A DNA stretch of 41,812 nucleotides from an uncultured Lachnospiraceae bacterium (GTDB lineage: Bacteria > Bacillota > Clostridia > Lachnospirales > Lachnospiraceae): positions 1 through 41,812 of the forward strand of contig CAOJVE010000003.1 of NCBI GenBank assembly GCA_948444865.1, read 5' to 3'. The stretch's first letter is position 1; every line of letters begins with the position of its first letter. Positions 1 to 9,799 of the stretch are shown one piece after another. Made by a program: the position numbers and the translations under genes. The notes below the pieces were generated by a model, which saw only the letters and a program-made list of their open reading frames with translations, made no database searches and was not told the origin of the DNA.

Positions 1-783
1 ATATTCCTCTTCCTTAAGCGCCGCCACCCCCGCCGCCTGGGCCAGGGAGGACACGTTCCAGGGCTGCACCGCCGACTCCATCCGCTCTAACAGCTCTTCA
101 TTGGCCGACAGGCCGTAGCCCAGGCGAACGCCCGGTATGGCATAGCGCTTGGTGAACGCTTTCAGTATGAAAAGGGACGGATGGTCCGCCAGATAAGGCT
201 TCATGGTGTACTGGTCACGGTCCTGGATGAAATCATTGAAACACTCATCCAGCGCCAGCAGCGCGCCTGTCTCCTCGCAGACTTTTAACGCCTCCCGCAG
301 AAATTCTGCGGACGCAACCACGCCTGTGGGATTGTTGGGATTGCACAGAAAAACAATCTGCGGCCGCTCCCGGCGAATGGCCTGGATGAAACCGTCGCCC
401 ACGCAAAAACCCTCTTCGTCCTTCAGATACTCGTGAACCGCCTGACAGTCCACATTGGAGAGCGCCTGCTCGTATTCCGCAAACGTGGGGGCGGGTACCA
501 GAGCCTTCTTCGGCTTTAAGGCCAGGCACAGCGCAAAAATCACTTCCGCCGCGCCGTTTCCAATAAACAGCGCCGAAGGGCTGACGTCTTCATACGCGGC
601 CAGCGCGTCCCGCAGATCCTGACAGCGCACATCTGGATAATCCGACATTCTGGACGCGCTTTCTTTCACCGCCTCCACCACGCTTTGCGGCGTTCCCAGC
701 GGATTGCAGTTGGATGAAAAATCGATGCATCCTTTATAGCGGTACACGTCCCCTCCGTGCTGGTGCTTTTTTATCTCTTTCAT
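1..783 (-). CDS. cobD: Threonine-phosphate decarboxylase / histidinol-phosphate aminotransferase-like, C-terminus outside window
   Basis: Manual minus-strand translation from ATG at 783: MKEIKKHQHGGDVYRYKGCIDFSSNCNPLGTPQSVVEAV...VFLCNPNNPTGVV...ILKAFTKRYAIPGVRLGYG. Class I/II PLP aminotransferase motifs, adjacent to cbiB. Absent from the ORF track because no stop lies inside the window. Confidence 0.88.
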   Translation of the reverse strand, partial: MKEIKKHQHGGDVYRYKGCIDFSSNCNPLGTPQSVVEAVKESASRMSDYPDVRCQDLRDALAAYEDVSPSALFIGNGAAEVIFALCLALKPKKALVPAPTFAEYEQALSNVDCQAVHEYLKDEEGFCVGDGFIQAIRRERPQIVFLCNPNNPTGVVASAEFLREALKVCEETGALLALDECFNDFIQDRDQYTMKPYLADHPSLFILKAFTKRYAIPGVRLGYGLSANEELLERMESAVQPWNVSSLAQAAGVAALKEEEY

Positions 784-1763
784 AGTAAAGCAATTACCCC
801 CATCCTGATTAGTGTAAAAAAGATCGTCCCCAGAAACGCGGCGGCATACATCAGCCGGTTCATCCGCATAATGTCCGCGGGCTCAATCTCCCGGTCCTTA
901 TCGCCAATGGCCGGCTTCTTGTGCAGTTTGCCAAAATACCAGGCGTCCCCGGCCAGCTGCAGATGCATCGCGCCCGCCGCCACCGACTCGGTTTGGGCGG
1001 AGTTGGGGCTGGCGTGGCATTTCCGGTCCCGCCAGTAGATGCGCCAGGCGTTTTTCCCGTCCATCTTCACCAGGAAGCTTCCCAGAATCATCAGCATGGC
1101 CGTCAGCCGCGCCGGGATAAAGTTGGCCGCGTCGTCCAGCCGGGCCGCGCATCTGCCGAAATACAGATAGCGGTCGTTTTTGTAGCCCAGCATGGAGTCC
1201 ATGGTGTTGATGGCCTTGTACATGAACATCCCTGGCACGCCCAGCAGCGCCTGGTAAAACATAGGAGCCGCCACGCCGTCGGACGCGTTCTCCGCAATCG
1301 TCTCCACCGTGGCTTTTACAACGCCTTCCTGAGATAACTGGTCCGTATCCCTTCCCACGATCATGGACACGGCGTAGCGCGCCCCGGGCAAATCCCCTTT
1401 TTCCAGCTCTTTATGGACTTTGCCGCTTTCTTCCTTCAGCGAATGCGCGGCCAGAAGCTGCCAGCACCAGAAGATTTCCAGAATCAGCGCCGCCGCGGGC
1501 CATCTTTTTTCCAGCGCAAAGAGAACCGCAAAGGGTATGACAAATGAGCATGCGCACATGACAAGCGCCAATACGCCGCCAGAGATCACCTCCCGGACGG
1601 GATGTTCTCCTGGATTTTTGCATCCGCCTATTTTGCGCAAAATTTTCTCCAGGCGGGAAATCCCTTTTCCCAGAAAGCAGATGGGATGATACAGCCACCG
1701 GGGGTCCCCCAGCAGCAAATCCAGCAGGAAGCTTGCCGGCAAAACCCAAATATGTAAATTCAT
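780..1763 (-). CDS. cbiB: Adenosylcobinamide-phosphate synthase
   Basis: MNLHIWVLPASFLLDLLLGDPRWLYHPICFLGKGI; ENASDGVAAPMFYQALLGVPGMFMYKAINTMDSMLGYKNDRY motif; 4-bp overlap with cobD. Confidence 0.95.
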   Translation of the reverse strand: MNLHIWVLPASFLLDLLLGDPRWLYHPICFLGKGISRLEKILRKIGGCKNPGEHPVREVISGGVLALVMCACSFVIPFAVLFALEKRWPAAALILEIFWCWQLLAAHSLKEESGKVHKELEKGDLPGARYAVSMIVGRDTDQLSQEGVVKATVETIAENASDGVAAPMFYQALLGVPGMFMYKAINTMDSMLGYKNDRYLYFGRCAARLDDAANFIPARLTAMLMILGSFLVKMDGKNAWRIYWRDRKCHASPNSAQTESVAAGAMHLQLAGDAWYFGKLHKKPAIGDKDREIEPADIMRMNRLMYAAAFLGTIFFTLIRMGVIALL

Positions 1764-1769
1764 AGCCTG

Positions 1770-3164
1770 CTACCGTCTGCCCTTTCTATGTGCGTGTTCC
1801 AGACATTTTTCCAGAAAAGCCCTGGCCACCTTTGGATTGCCGTAATAGTGAAAATGGGGATAGCCCACGAACAGCTGGTTTCTGCTGTGCATGCACTCCC
1901 AGGAACGGCTGCTCTGCGGCTTTTTGGCCAGATAATCCGTGCCGCAGTTGGGCGAATCAAAGTAATGGAACTCATGGGCGGGAATCTCTCCCACTTCCTG
2001 CCCGAAAACGCCTTCCACGCCCTGGGACAGATGGATATAGCCGAAACGGTGGTTCAGCTTGGGCGTTTTATACGCGCCCCCCGGTATCACGCCTGCCATT
2101 TTATGGGCGTTTCCTTCCATGTCCTCCATGGATTCATGCAGATACATGAATCCGCCGCACTCGGCGACGCAGGGCATCCCTTCGGTAATCCGCTGGTAAA
2201 TGCTCTTCTTCATGGATTTATTCTTGGACAGTTCCCGCGCATGAAGCTCCGGGTAGCCGCCGTAGAGCATCAGCCCGTGGGCCTCCCTGGGAACCTCTTT
2301 ATCCTTCAGCGGTGAAAAGTATAGGATTTTCGCGCCCATCTTCTCCAGCAGACGGAAATTGTCTTCGTAGAAAAAGCAAAACGCGTCGTCTCTGGCCACC
2401 GCCACGGTCAGGTCTTCCGAAAGCTTCCAGGCAAAATCTGGACTTTCCTGTTCCAGATTCGTTTCCGGCAAATCCTCCGCTCCTTTGGCCAGCTCCAAAA
2501 GCCCGTCCAAATCCAGCGTTTTCTCCAGAATGTTGGCCAGACGCTTTAACCGCTCCTGAAAATCGGGGATTTCCTCCGGCTTCACAAGCCCCAGATGGCG
2601 GCTGTCGATCACGCAGTCGGAGACCTTCGGCACGTAGCCTAAAACCTTTACGTCCAGGTCTTTTTCCAGCATGTTTTTCACCCGCTCATAGAGCATGGGG
2701 GAAAGCCGGTTTAGGATCACGCCCTGGATTAAGTTGTCTTTCTTATACTCCAAAAAGCCTTTCACATAGGCCGCAATGGAGACGCTCATCCCCCGGCAGT
2801 CCAAAACCAGCACGGCCGGCGTGCGGGTCATGCAGGACAGTTCATAGGCGCTGGCCTGGGTGGTCACGCCGCCCACGCCGTCGTAGAGTCCCATCACGCC
2901 TTCCATGACGGCGATGTCTGCGTCTTTGGCGTTTTCCTCCAGAAGATGGCGGGTCACCGTCTCGCCGGTGAAAAAGGTGTCCAGATTCCGGGACTTGGTC
3001 CCCAGCACCCGGCTGTGGAACATGGGGTCAATGTAATCCGGCCCGCACTTGAAGGAAGCCACTTTCAGTCCCCGGTTCAAAAGCGCCTGAAGGATCCCGC
3101 AGGTAATCAGCGTTTTTCCGCTTCCGCTGGAGCCGGCCCCAATTAATATACGGGGAATTTTCAT
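1770..3164 (-). CDS. cbiA: Cobyrinate a,c-diamide synthase
   Basis: MKIPRILIGAGSSGSGKT P-loop start, glutamine-amidotransferase C-terminal half (LMLYGGYPELHARELS, CVAECGGFMYL). Start taken at 3164 (ATGA overlap with the upstream gene) rather than the longer ORF. Confidence 0.94.
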   Translation of the reverse strand: MKIPRILIGAGSSGSGKTLITCGILQALLNRGLKVASFKCGPDYIDPMFHSRVLGTKSRNLDTFFTGETVTRHLLEENAKDADIAVMEGVMGLYDGVGGVTTQASAYELSCMTRTPAVLVLDCRGMSVSIAAYVKGFLEYKKDNLIQGVILNRLSPMLYERVKNMLEKDLDVKVLGYVPKVSDCVIDSRHLGLVKPEEIPDFQERLKRLANILEKTLDLDGLLELAKGAEDLPETNLEQESPDFAWKLSEDLTVAVARDDAFCFFYEDNFRLLEKMGAKILYFSPLKDKEVPREAHGLMLYGGYPELHARELSKNKSMKKSIYQRITEGMPCVAECGGFMYLHESMEDMEGNAHKMAGVIPGGAYKTPKLNHRFGYIHLSQGVEGVFGQEVGEIPAHEFHYFDSPNCGTDYLAKKPQSSRSWECMHSRNQLFVGYPHFHYYGNPKVARAFLEKCLEHAHRKGRR

Positions 3165-5167
3165 TCTGTTTTTCCTCCTGTACAAGAAATAATGTATATG
3201 GGATTTTCACCCATCATCATATGGTATCTGCCCAGCTTTTTGGATCTGGACGCCATGATCTGCACGACCTCCACGTCGGTCAGAGGCATCGTCCGCGCCG
3301 CGTCCATGGCTTCCTGCAGGGTTTCCAACGTGATGCAGTTAATCACCAGCCGGACGGCGGGGTTTTTCTTCAGAATCAGCTCCAGAATCTCTTTTAGATT
3401 ACCGGAAGAGCCGCCGATGAAGCAGTGGGTGGGCGCCTCCAATTCTTCTAACGCCTCCGGGGCCAGGCCCTCGATGATATGCAGATTGTCCCTCCCGAAT
3501 TTACGGGCGTTTTTGTGGATAAGACGCACCGCTTCTGGATTCCGCTCCACGGCGTACACCTTCCCGTCGAAGGCCCGCATGGCCATTTCCACCGAGAGGG
3601 AGCCGGTGCCGGCGCCCACGTCGTAGCAGACGGAATCCTTGGTCAGCTCCAGCTTGGCTAAGGATACCGTGCGCACTTCCTCCTTGGTCATGGGCACGTT
3701 TTTCTCATCGGCATTGTTCCGAATAAACGCCTCGTCCCGGATGCGGCCCGTATAGACGGCCGGATGGGGATTCTCGGCGTAAAACACGCTTAAGGGGTTG
3801 CCCTCATATCCGGTCAGCTCGCTGGCTTTGCCTGAGAATATCTTCTCCTGGGGGTAGGACAGCCGCTCGCCCACGAACAGGGTCACGTCTTCCATACCAT
3901 AGTCGCACAGTTTCTGCGCCAGATCGGCGACGCCCTGCGCCTTTCCAAGTATGCCGAAAGTCCCGGCGCAGGCGCCAATCCGATGCACCAGATTGCAGGC
4001 CCTCCCGTGGGCGCTGGCCAGCTCGGCCTTATCCCAGGCCTTTCCGATTTTCGCCATGAAATAGTTCAGAGAAGAGATGCCCGGCAGCGCCTCAATGACC
4101 GCTTCTTTGGGCAGTCCGTTTGAAAGCTTGTCCATCAGCGCCCTGCTGCCGCTGTAAAAGCCCACGTCGCCGGACAGGGCCACGGCGATTTTCTCGTATT
4201 CTGGATGCTCCAGCAGGTATTCTAAAATCCGGTCGGCCCGGTATTCCCGCAGCACATGCTGGCCCGGACTGGCCACGGCATCCGCCATGCGGTCGGCCCC
4301 AATCAGCAGCTCCGCCTCCTGGCAGGCCTTCTGTCCGGCCAGGGTCAGCGTCCCCGCGTCGCCCATGCCGATGCCCACCAGGGAAACCTGCGGGCGGTAG
4401 GGAATCCCACAGATGGCCTGCAGCTTTCGCTTGCACTGAAAGAATGTATCGCCCTCTTCACGAACCGGACGGCCGATAATTACCAGCTGCGCGCCTTCCC
4501 GGCGGGCCGCCTCGCATTTTTCCTGAAAGCCGCCCGCCTGGCCCGTTTCTTTGGTCACCAGGTATTTGCAGTCCCACTGACGCAGCATGGCCGCGTTCAT
4601 CTCCATAGAAAAAGGCCCCTGCATGCAAATCAGATGGCTCCCGGTAAAGCCAAGCTCCGCGCAGGACTGCGCCACCGACGGCAGGGACAGCACACGGGCG
4701 TACACACGGTTTTCATAATCCGGCAGCTTCGTATAGGCCGCCAGCTCCTTGCTCCCGGTGGACGCCAGGATATTCCCTTTTGTGCCCTTTAAAAACTCCA
4801 CCGCCGCCTCTATGTCGTCCACATAATGCGCCTTCTTGGCGCTCTCGTTTGCAGACTCTCCCTCTCGGATGACCCGCAGATAGGGGATGTTCTGGCTCTC
4901 ACAGGCCTGGCGGATGTTGACGCTGGCCTGGGCCGCATACGGATGGGTGGCGTCCACGACATGGGTGAAGCCCTGCTCTTTCACAAAAGCGGCAATCTCC
5001 GCCTCGTCCATTCTGTGGCCGGAGCAGGTGAAGCCTTCCCGTTCTTTTAAATTTTTCAGACCGTAGTCCGTGGCCGTGCAGATGTGCGCCTTCGCCTGAT
5101 TCTCATACAAATACTCCGCAAGGGCATAACCTTCTGCCGTGCCTGCGAACACAAGTATTTTACACAT
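3161..5167 (-). CDS. Trifunctional fusion: precorrin-6A reductase (CbiJ/CobK) + precorrin-6Y C5,15-methyltransferase (CbiE) + decarboxylating methyltransferase (CbiT)
   Basis: N-term MCKILVFAGTAEGYALAEYLYE (CbiJ); middle VSLVGIGMGDAGTLTLAGQKACQEAELLIGADRM (CbiE tetrapyrrole methylase); C-term TKEEVRTVSLAKLELTKDSVCYDVGAGTGSLSVEMA (CbiT SAM-binding). Confidence 0.92.
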   Translation of the reverse strand: MCKILVFAGTAEGYALAEYLYENQAKAHICTATDYGLKNLKEREGFTCSGHRMDEAEIAAFVKEQGFTHVVDATHPYAAQASVNIRQACESQNIPYLRVIREGESANESAKKAHYVDDIEAAVEFLKGTKGNILASTGSKELAAYTKLPDYENRVYARVLSLPSVAQSCAELGFTGSHLICMQGPFSMEMNAAMLRQWDCKYLVTKETGQAGGFQEKCEAARREGAQLVIIGRPVREEGDTFFQCKRKLQAICGIPYRPQVSLVGIGMGDAGTLTLAGQKACQEAELLIGADRMADAVASPGQHVLREYRADRILEYLLEHPEYEKIAVALSGDVGFYSGSRALMDKLSNGLPKEAVIEALPGISSLNYFMAKIGKAWDKAELASAHGRACNLVHRIGACAGTFGILGKAQGVADLAQKLCDYGMEDVTLFVGERLSYPQEKIFSGKASELTGYEGNPLSVFYAENPHPAVYTGRIRDEAFIRNNADEKNVPMTKEEVRTVSLAKLELTKDSVCYDVGAGTGSLSVEMAMRAFDGKVYAVERNPEAVRLIHKNARKFGRDNLHIIEGLAPEALEELEAPTHCFIGGSSGNLKEILELILKKNPAVRLVINCITLETLQEAMDAARTMPLTDVEVVQIMASRSKKLGRYHMMMGENPIYIISCTGGKTE

Positions 5168-5891
5168 CTTTATATCCTCGGGGCGTAACCATCCGGCCGT
5201 CTATATTCCTAGTCTGTGAATTTCCGATGAATACTGTGGTGAACATATCCACGGCCGTGTCCCGCAGCTCTTTTAAGGTCATGACCTGGCTGGCCTGGCC
5301 TTCCCGGCCGATGTTCACAACGGTGGCGCACACCGTGTCCTCCGCTTTATGGCGCATCATCAGATCGCAGGCTTTCTGCAGGTAATCTTTCCGTTTCCGG
5401 CTGGAAGGATTGTACAGGCAGATCACGAAGTCCGCCTCTGACGCGTGCAAAAGCCGCGCCTCGATTTTCTCCCAGGGAGTCAGAAGGTCGCTCAAGCTGA
5501 TCAGGCAGAAATCATGAATCAGCGGCGCGCCCAGCACAGCGGCGCCTGCGGTGGCGGCTGTAACCCCCGGCAGAACCTCCACCGGAATGTCCGAATAATC
5601 TTTTCCCACTTCATACATCAGGCCGGCCATGCCGTAAACCCCGGCGTCCCCGCTGCAGATCATGGAAACGGTTTTACCCTTTGCGGCCTCGTCAAAGGCC
5701 ATCCGGCAGCGCTGGGTTTCCTTCGTCATGGGAGTCGTGAGAAACTCCTTGCCCGCAAAATGCTCTTTTACCAAATCCACATAAACCGTGTATCCTATGA
5801 TTACGTCACTGTTTTTCAGAGCTTCCGCCGCCTGAATCGTCATCTGCTCATAAGCTCCCGGACCAATGCCCACCACATATATTTTACTCAT
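5160..5891 (-). CDS. cbiH: Precorrin-3B / cobalt-factor III C17-methyltransferase
   Basis: MSKIYVVGIGPGAYEQMTIQAAEAL...CSGDAGVYGMAGL...LPGVTAATAGAAVLGAPLIHDFCLISLSDLLTPW. Confidence 0.95.
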   Translation of the reverse strand: MSKIYVVGIGPGAYEQMTIQAAEALKNSDVIIGYTVYVDLVKEHFAGKEFLTTPMTKETQRCRMAFDEAAKGKTVSMICSGDAGVYGMAGLMYEVGKDYSDIPVEVLPGVTAATAGAAVLGAPLIHDFCLISLSDLLTPWEKIEARLLHASEADFVICLYNPSSRKRKDYLQKACDLMMRHKAEDTVCATVVNIGREGQASQVMTLKELRDTAVDMFTTVFIGNSQTRNIDGRMVTPRGYKDV

Positions 5892-5930
5892 CTTAGGAAA
5901 TCCTCTCTATCTTACTTAAGTATTTTAGGT

Positions 5931-6000
5931 CATTGCGAAACTGACCTTTCGCATTCCCGCGCTTGTTCAAAATAGATAAAACGGAGCCAAAAAACCGTTT
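5931..6000. repeat. Dispersed repeat related to one arm of the 27.6-kb element (copy A)
   Basis: CATTGCGAAA...TCGCAT...TTCAAAATAGATAAAACGGAGC..AAAAACCGTTT aligns with the reverse complement of 27688-27756. Confidence 0.65.
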
Positions 6001-6049
6001 CTGCAAACGCAGGCGAACGAAAGGGGCGCTTCGCAGTTATCTGTATTTT

Positions 6050-7090
6050 TCAGAATACCGGGGTCCACGCTTTCATGGCCAGGGCAACCGTCACCCCATC
6101 CCGGACTGTCTTTCTCAAAATCAACTTTCCATTGCCGCTGGCCAGTACGGCGCTTCGCTCGCACACATTGTCCACCCCGGCAACGGATTTCACAAAGGGG
6201 GAAGGGGTATACGTACCCGCAAGAGCCTGCAATTCCCCCGCTGAAAATGTTTCGTACGGCAGGTTCCACTTTTTGCAGCTTTCCACAATACCCGCCTCGT
6301 CCTTTTTTAAATCAATGCTGGCCGCCCGTTCAAAAGCGTCCGCAGATATCTGCAGGGAATCGGCCGCGCTTTTCACCGCCGCTTCCACCGCCGCGCCGGG
6401 CGTGCCCTTTCGGCAACCGATTCCCACGGCAATCACTTTGGGAATCAGATACAAAGTGTTGGGAAATGGCTGTTTTTTGCAGCTAACCGTCACCGCGATT
6501 CCAAGCTTTGGCCCACCGTCGGCAGTCAGCCCTTTCGGCAGCTGTCCTTCCCAGGAAAAATCGCTGGAAAATCCCACCGGCTCTCCGGCCAGTAGCTGCG
6601 CGGACACCTCTTTGGCCAGCTTCATATCCGCGATATGGCATCCGTTTTTCTTGGCAAACACATCCACGGCAAACAGGCCGTTTAAGTCCGTGGCCGTGGT
6701 GATCACCGGCTGGGCGCCAATGATTTCCGCCGCCGTCTGCGCCAGATCATTTCCGCCGCCTATATGGCCGGACAGAAGGGAGATGGAAAACCGGCCCCGC
6801 TCGTCCACCACTGTCACCGCCGGGTCTGTGGTCTTATGGCGAATGTAAGGCGCGATGCTGCGCACGGCGATGCCGCAGGCGCCTACATAGATCAGAGCGT
6901 CCATCCGGGAGAAACTCTTCCCAGTCCATTCTCCCACCGATTCCTTCACCTGAATCTTTTGCCCTTCGTCTCCCATATAACGGCTCTTTGCATAGACTTC
7001 CACCTGCCATCCCTGCCGCTCTAGGCCCTCTTTAAGCCTCTCCCCCAGCGCAAAGCCCCGGCGGCTGAAGCTGATAATACCTGCCTTCAT
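6050..7090 (-). CDS. cbiG: Cobalt-precorrin-5A hydrolase
   Basis: MKAGIISFSRRGFALGERL; IYVGACGIAVRSIAPYIRHKTTDPAVTVVDERGRFSISLLSGHIGGGNDLA; AVGIGCRKGTP. Confidence 0.95.
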   Translation of the reverse strand: MKAGIISFSRRGFALGERLKEGLERQGWQVEVYAKSRYMGDEGQKIQVKESVGEWTGKSFSRMDALIYVGACGIAVRSIAPYIRHKTTDPAVTVVDERGRFSISLLSGHIGGGNDLAQTAAEIIGAQPVITTATDLNGLFAVDVFAKKNGCHIADMKLAKEVSAQLLAGEPVGFSSDFSWEGQLPKGLTADGGPKLGIAVTVSCKKQPFPNTLYLIPKVIAVGIGCRKGTPGAAVEAAVKSAADSLQISADAFERAASIDLKKDEAGIVESCKKWNLPYETFSAGELQALAGTYTPSPFVKSVAGVDNVCERSAVLASGNGKLILRKTVRDGVTVALAMKAWTPVF

Positions 7091-7105
7091 CTTCGCACCT
7101 CGCTG

Positions 7106-7870
7106 CTACTGGGGTTTCGTGCCGGTCCGGAATTCAGTTGTAAATTCTGGATGATAAAGCTTCGACCTTTCATAAGAACAGGCAGATACCGCGTCGCCGA
7201 TGATCATCAGCGCGGTCTTGGTTATGTTATGCTCTTTCGCCGTCTGCGCCAGCGTTCCCACGGTGCACACGTATGTCTCCTGGTCATCCCAGGTGGCTTT
7301 GTAAACGATTGCCGCCGGCGTGTCCTTGGTATATCCGCCGGTCACCAGACGGTCGCTTAACTCCTCCAGCATGGATGTACTTAAGAACACCACCATGGTA
7401 GCCTGGTGCGCCGCAAAGGATTCGATGCTCTCCTTATCTGGAACCGGCGTTCTTCCCGCCATACGGGTGATAATCACGCTCTGGGAAATGTCCGGCAGGG
7501 TGTATTCCAGATCCAGCGCCGAGGCCGCGCCGCAGAATGAGCTGACGCCCGGACAGGAGTCGTATTTGATTCCGTCTTCGTCCAGCGCATCCATCTGCTC
7601 ACGAATTGCGCCGTAAATGCATGGGTCCCCTGTGTGCAGGCGCACGGTCATTTTCCCGTCTTTCTCCGCCTGGCGCATCACGTCCAGCACCTCTTCCAGC
7701 GTCATCTTCGCGCTGTCGTAAATGCTGCATCCTTCTTTCGCATAGTCCAGAAGCTGCGGATTTACCAGAGATCCCGCGTAAATAATCACGTCCGCCTGCT
7801 CCAAAAATTTCTTTCCCCGCAGGGTAATCAAATCCGGCGCTCCCGGCCCTGCTCCCACAAAATGTACCAT
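7106..7870 (-). CDS. cbiF: Cobalt-precorrin-4 C11-methyltransferase
   Basis: MVHFVGAGPGAPDLITLRGKKFLEQADVIIYAGSLVNP; HTGDPCIYGAIREQMDAL. Confidence 0.95.
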   Translation of the reverse strand: MVHFVGAGPGAPDLITLRGKKFLEQADVIIYAGSLVNPQLLDYAKEGCSIYDSAKMTLEEVLDVMRQAEKDGKMTVRLHTGDPCIYGAIREQMDALDEDGIKYDSCPGVSSFCGAASALDLEYTLPDISQSVIITRMAGRTPVPDKESIESFAAHQATMVVFLSTSMLEELSDRLVTGGYTKDTPAAIVYKATWDDQETYVCTVGTLAQTAKEHNITKTALMIIGDAVSACSYERSKLYHPEFTTEFRTGTKPQ

Positions 7871-7877
7871 AATATTC

Positions 7878-8567
7878 TTATCCTTCCTGTTCTTTTACAA
7901 TAATCAATGAATAGTAGCCTGCCTGATCCGGCATTTCAGCCAGGGACTCATAAACCTTTTCGTCTTCCATTCCGCAGTTCTCAATCATCTTGCAGATGGC
8001 GCCGCGGGCTTCTAATTTCTCCCGCACCTTGCCCATGGTCTTCCCAGCCTTCATCAGCACCTTCACGCCGGGCAGATCCAGCGCTTCCTCGACGCCGTAA
8101 GACGCCGGAATCACATGCAGGGGTTCCGCTTTTTCCACCAGACCTGTGTTCAGACGGGCGGAAACGGCGCAGAACGAGGGAATGCCGCTGACAATCTCCA
8201 GAGGGTACCCCATAGCCTGTATGCGTTTATGTATATAAATATACGTGGAATAGACGGTGGGGTCGCCCAGTGTCAAAAAGGCCACCTGCTTGCCCTCCTT
8301 CAGATATTCCGCAATCATGGCCGCCCCTTTTTCGTGGCTTTCTTCCAGCTTTTTCTTATCCTTGGTCATGGGCATGGGAACCGCCACCAGCTCCTTTTCG
8401 TCCAGCTGCGGGTAGGCGCCTTTTACGATTTTATAAGCCACGCTCTCCCGGGGTTCCTCCCCCGGAACGGCTATAATCGCGCTTTCTTTCACAATGCGCA
8501 GGGCTTTTAAAGTTAGTAATTCTGGATCGCCCGGCCCCACGCCAATTCCATAAAGTTTACCTTCCAT
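7878..8567 (-). CDS. cbiL: Cobalt-factor II / precorrin-2 C20-methyltransferase
   Basis: MEGKLYGIGVGPGDPELLTLKALRIVKES; LTLGDPTVYSTYIYIHKRI; SGIPSFCAVSARL. Confidence 0.94.
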   Translation of the reverse strand: MEGKLYGIGVGPGDPELLTLKALRIVKESAIIAVPGEEPRESVAYKIVKGAYPQLDEKELVAVPMPMTKDKKKLEESHEKGAAMIAEYLKEGKQVAFLTLGDPTVYSTYIYIHKRIQAMGYPLEIVSGIPSFCAVSARLNTGLVEKAEPLHVIPASYGVEEALDLPGVKVLMKAGKTMGKVREKLEARGAICKMIENCGMEDEKVYESLAEMPDQAGYYSLIIVKEQEG

Positions 8568-8579
8568 GTGTGTTTCTCC

Positions 8580-9716
8580 TTATATCTTTTTCATCAGTTC
8601 TCTGGCATTTCTCGTCTCTCCCAGATAGCCCCGGACGCTGGAAAAAAATACCGCGCCCAATTCGATCTGGCTGTAGGAGCGATGCTCCAGATAAAATTGG
8701 ATTTTATCCGCAATCTGCTCCATCGTGGGCTTTAACACATGCTCCCTCTCCAGGATGTCCAAAGCCTCGTCGGTGGTCCTGGTCTTCAGGATGTCCAGGG
8801 CGCCTTCCCGGGAAATTCCCGCCCGCAGCGCATTTGCCGCCATGATCTCGCACCGGCTGTCCGCGCAGTGGGAATGGGTGTTCATGATGCCCCCGGCCAC
8901 TTTGATAAGCTTGCCGATGTGTCCCACAAAGAGGATGCCGGACACGCCCTTTTCCACCGCCAAATCTATGGTTTCCCCAATGTAATTGCTGCACTTCATG
9001 TTTTTCTCAAATGGCAGCGACATATGTTCTTTCAGAAAAGTCTCTCCATAATTTCCGGGAGTCACTAAGAGCGTCTGCCCGCCCTGGGCGATGCGCACAT
9101 TCATTTCCACTTCAATGCTTTTCACCAACGCCTGCTCGCTCATAGGCTCCACAATGCCCGAAGTCCCCAGAATGGAGATGCCGCCTTCGATGCCCAGACG
9201 GGGGTTGAAGGTCTTCTTAGCCCTCTCCTGTCCGTCGGGAACCGTAACCAGCACGTCCATGCCGCCCTCGTAGCCATGCCTGCGGCAGACTTCCTGCACT
9301 TCCCGCGCAATCATCTCTCGGGGCACATGATTGATGGCCGCCTGCCCCGGCGGCTGGTCCAGTCCCGGCAGCGTCACCCGGCCTACGCCCAGTCCGCCGT
9401 CGATGTGAACGCCCGGCTCCTCGCATCTGGACGCCTGTGCGCAGATCAAAAGCCCATGGGTGGCGTCCGGGTCGTCTCCCCCGTCTTTTACCACGCCGCA
9501 GGACACCCGGTCTTTCTCCCGGCAAATGTTCTCCAGGGAAAGCTTCAAAAGGATGCCTTTGGGCGTCATGATCTCCACCGTCTCTGTCAGAGCGCCGCCC
9601 AGGAGCATTTCGACCGCTCCCTTGGCCGCAGCCGCCGCGCAGGAGCCAGTCGTGTATCCCCTGCGCAGTTTTTTATTATTTTTGATTACATATTTATCTT
9701 CTGTCTGCAGGCTCAC
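8580..9716 (-). CDS. cbiD: Cobalt-precorrin-5B C1-methyltransferase
   Basis: LRRGYTTGSCAAAAAKGAVEMLLGG; SILGTSGIVEPMSEQAL; GHIGKLIKVAGGIMNTHS. GTG start, RBS AAGGAGG. Confidence 0.95.
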   Translation of the reverse strand: MSLQTEDKYVIKNNKKLRRGYTTGSCAAAAAKGAVEMLLGGALTETVEIMTPKGILLKLSLENICREKDRVSCGVVKDGGDDPDATHGLLICAQASRCEEPGVHIDGGLGVGRVTLPGLDQPPGQAAINHVPREMIAREVQEVCRRHGYEGGMDVLVTVPDGQERAKKTFNPRLGIEGGISILGTSGIVEPMSEQALVKSIEVEMNVRIAQGGQTLLVTPGNYGETFLKEHMSLPFEKNMKCSNYIGETIDLAVEKGVSGILFVGHIGKLIKVAGGIMNTHSHCADSRCEIMAANALRAGISREGALDILKTRTTDEALDILEREHVLKPTMEQIADKIQFYLEHRSYSQIELGAVFFSSVRGYLGETRNARELMKKI

Positions 9717-9770
9717 CAGTTACCTCCTTGGTCCATTTGTTATGAAAATATTGTCTTTTTCACTGCATTC

Positions 9771-9799
9771 ATTATATAATTATGGACCGTAAAAGTCAA
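9771..9799 (-). promoter_or_regulatory. Sigma-70-type promoter of the cob/cbi operon
   Basis: Minus strand TTGACT - 17 nt - TATAAT, about 50 nt upstream of the cbiD RBS; -35 overlaps the stop of the preceding ORF. Confidence 0.75.
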
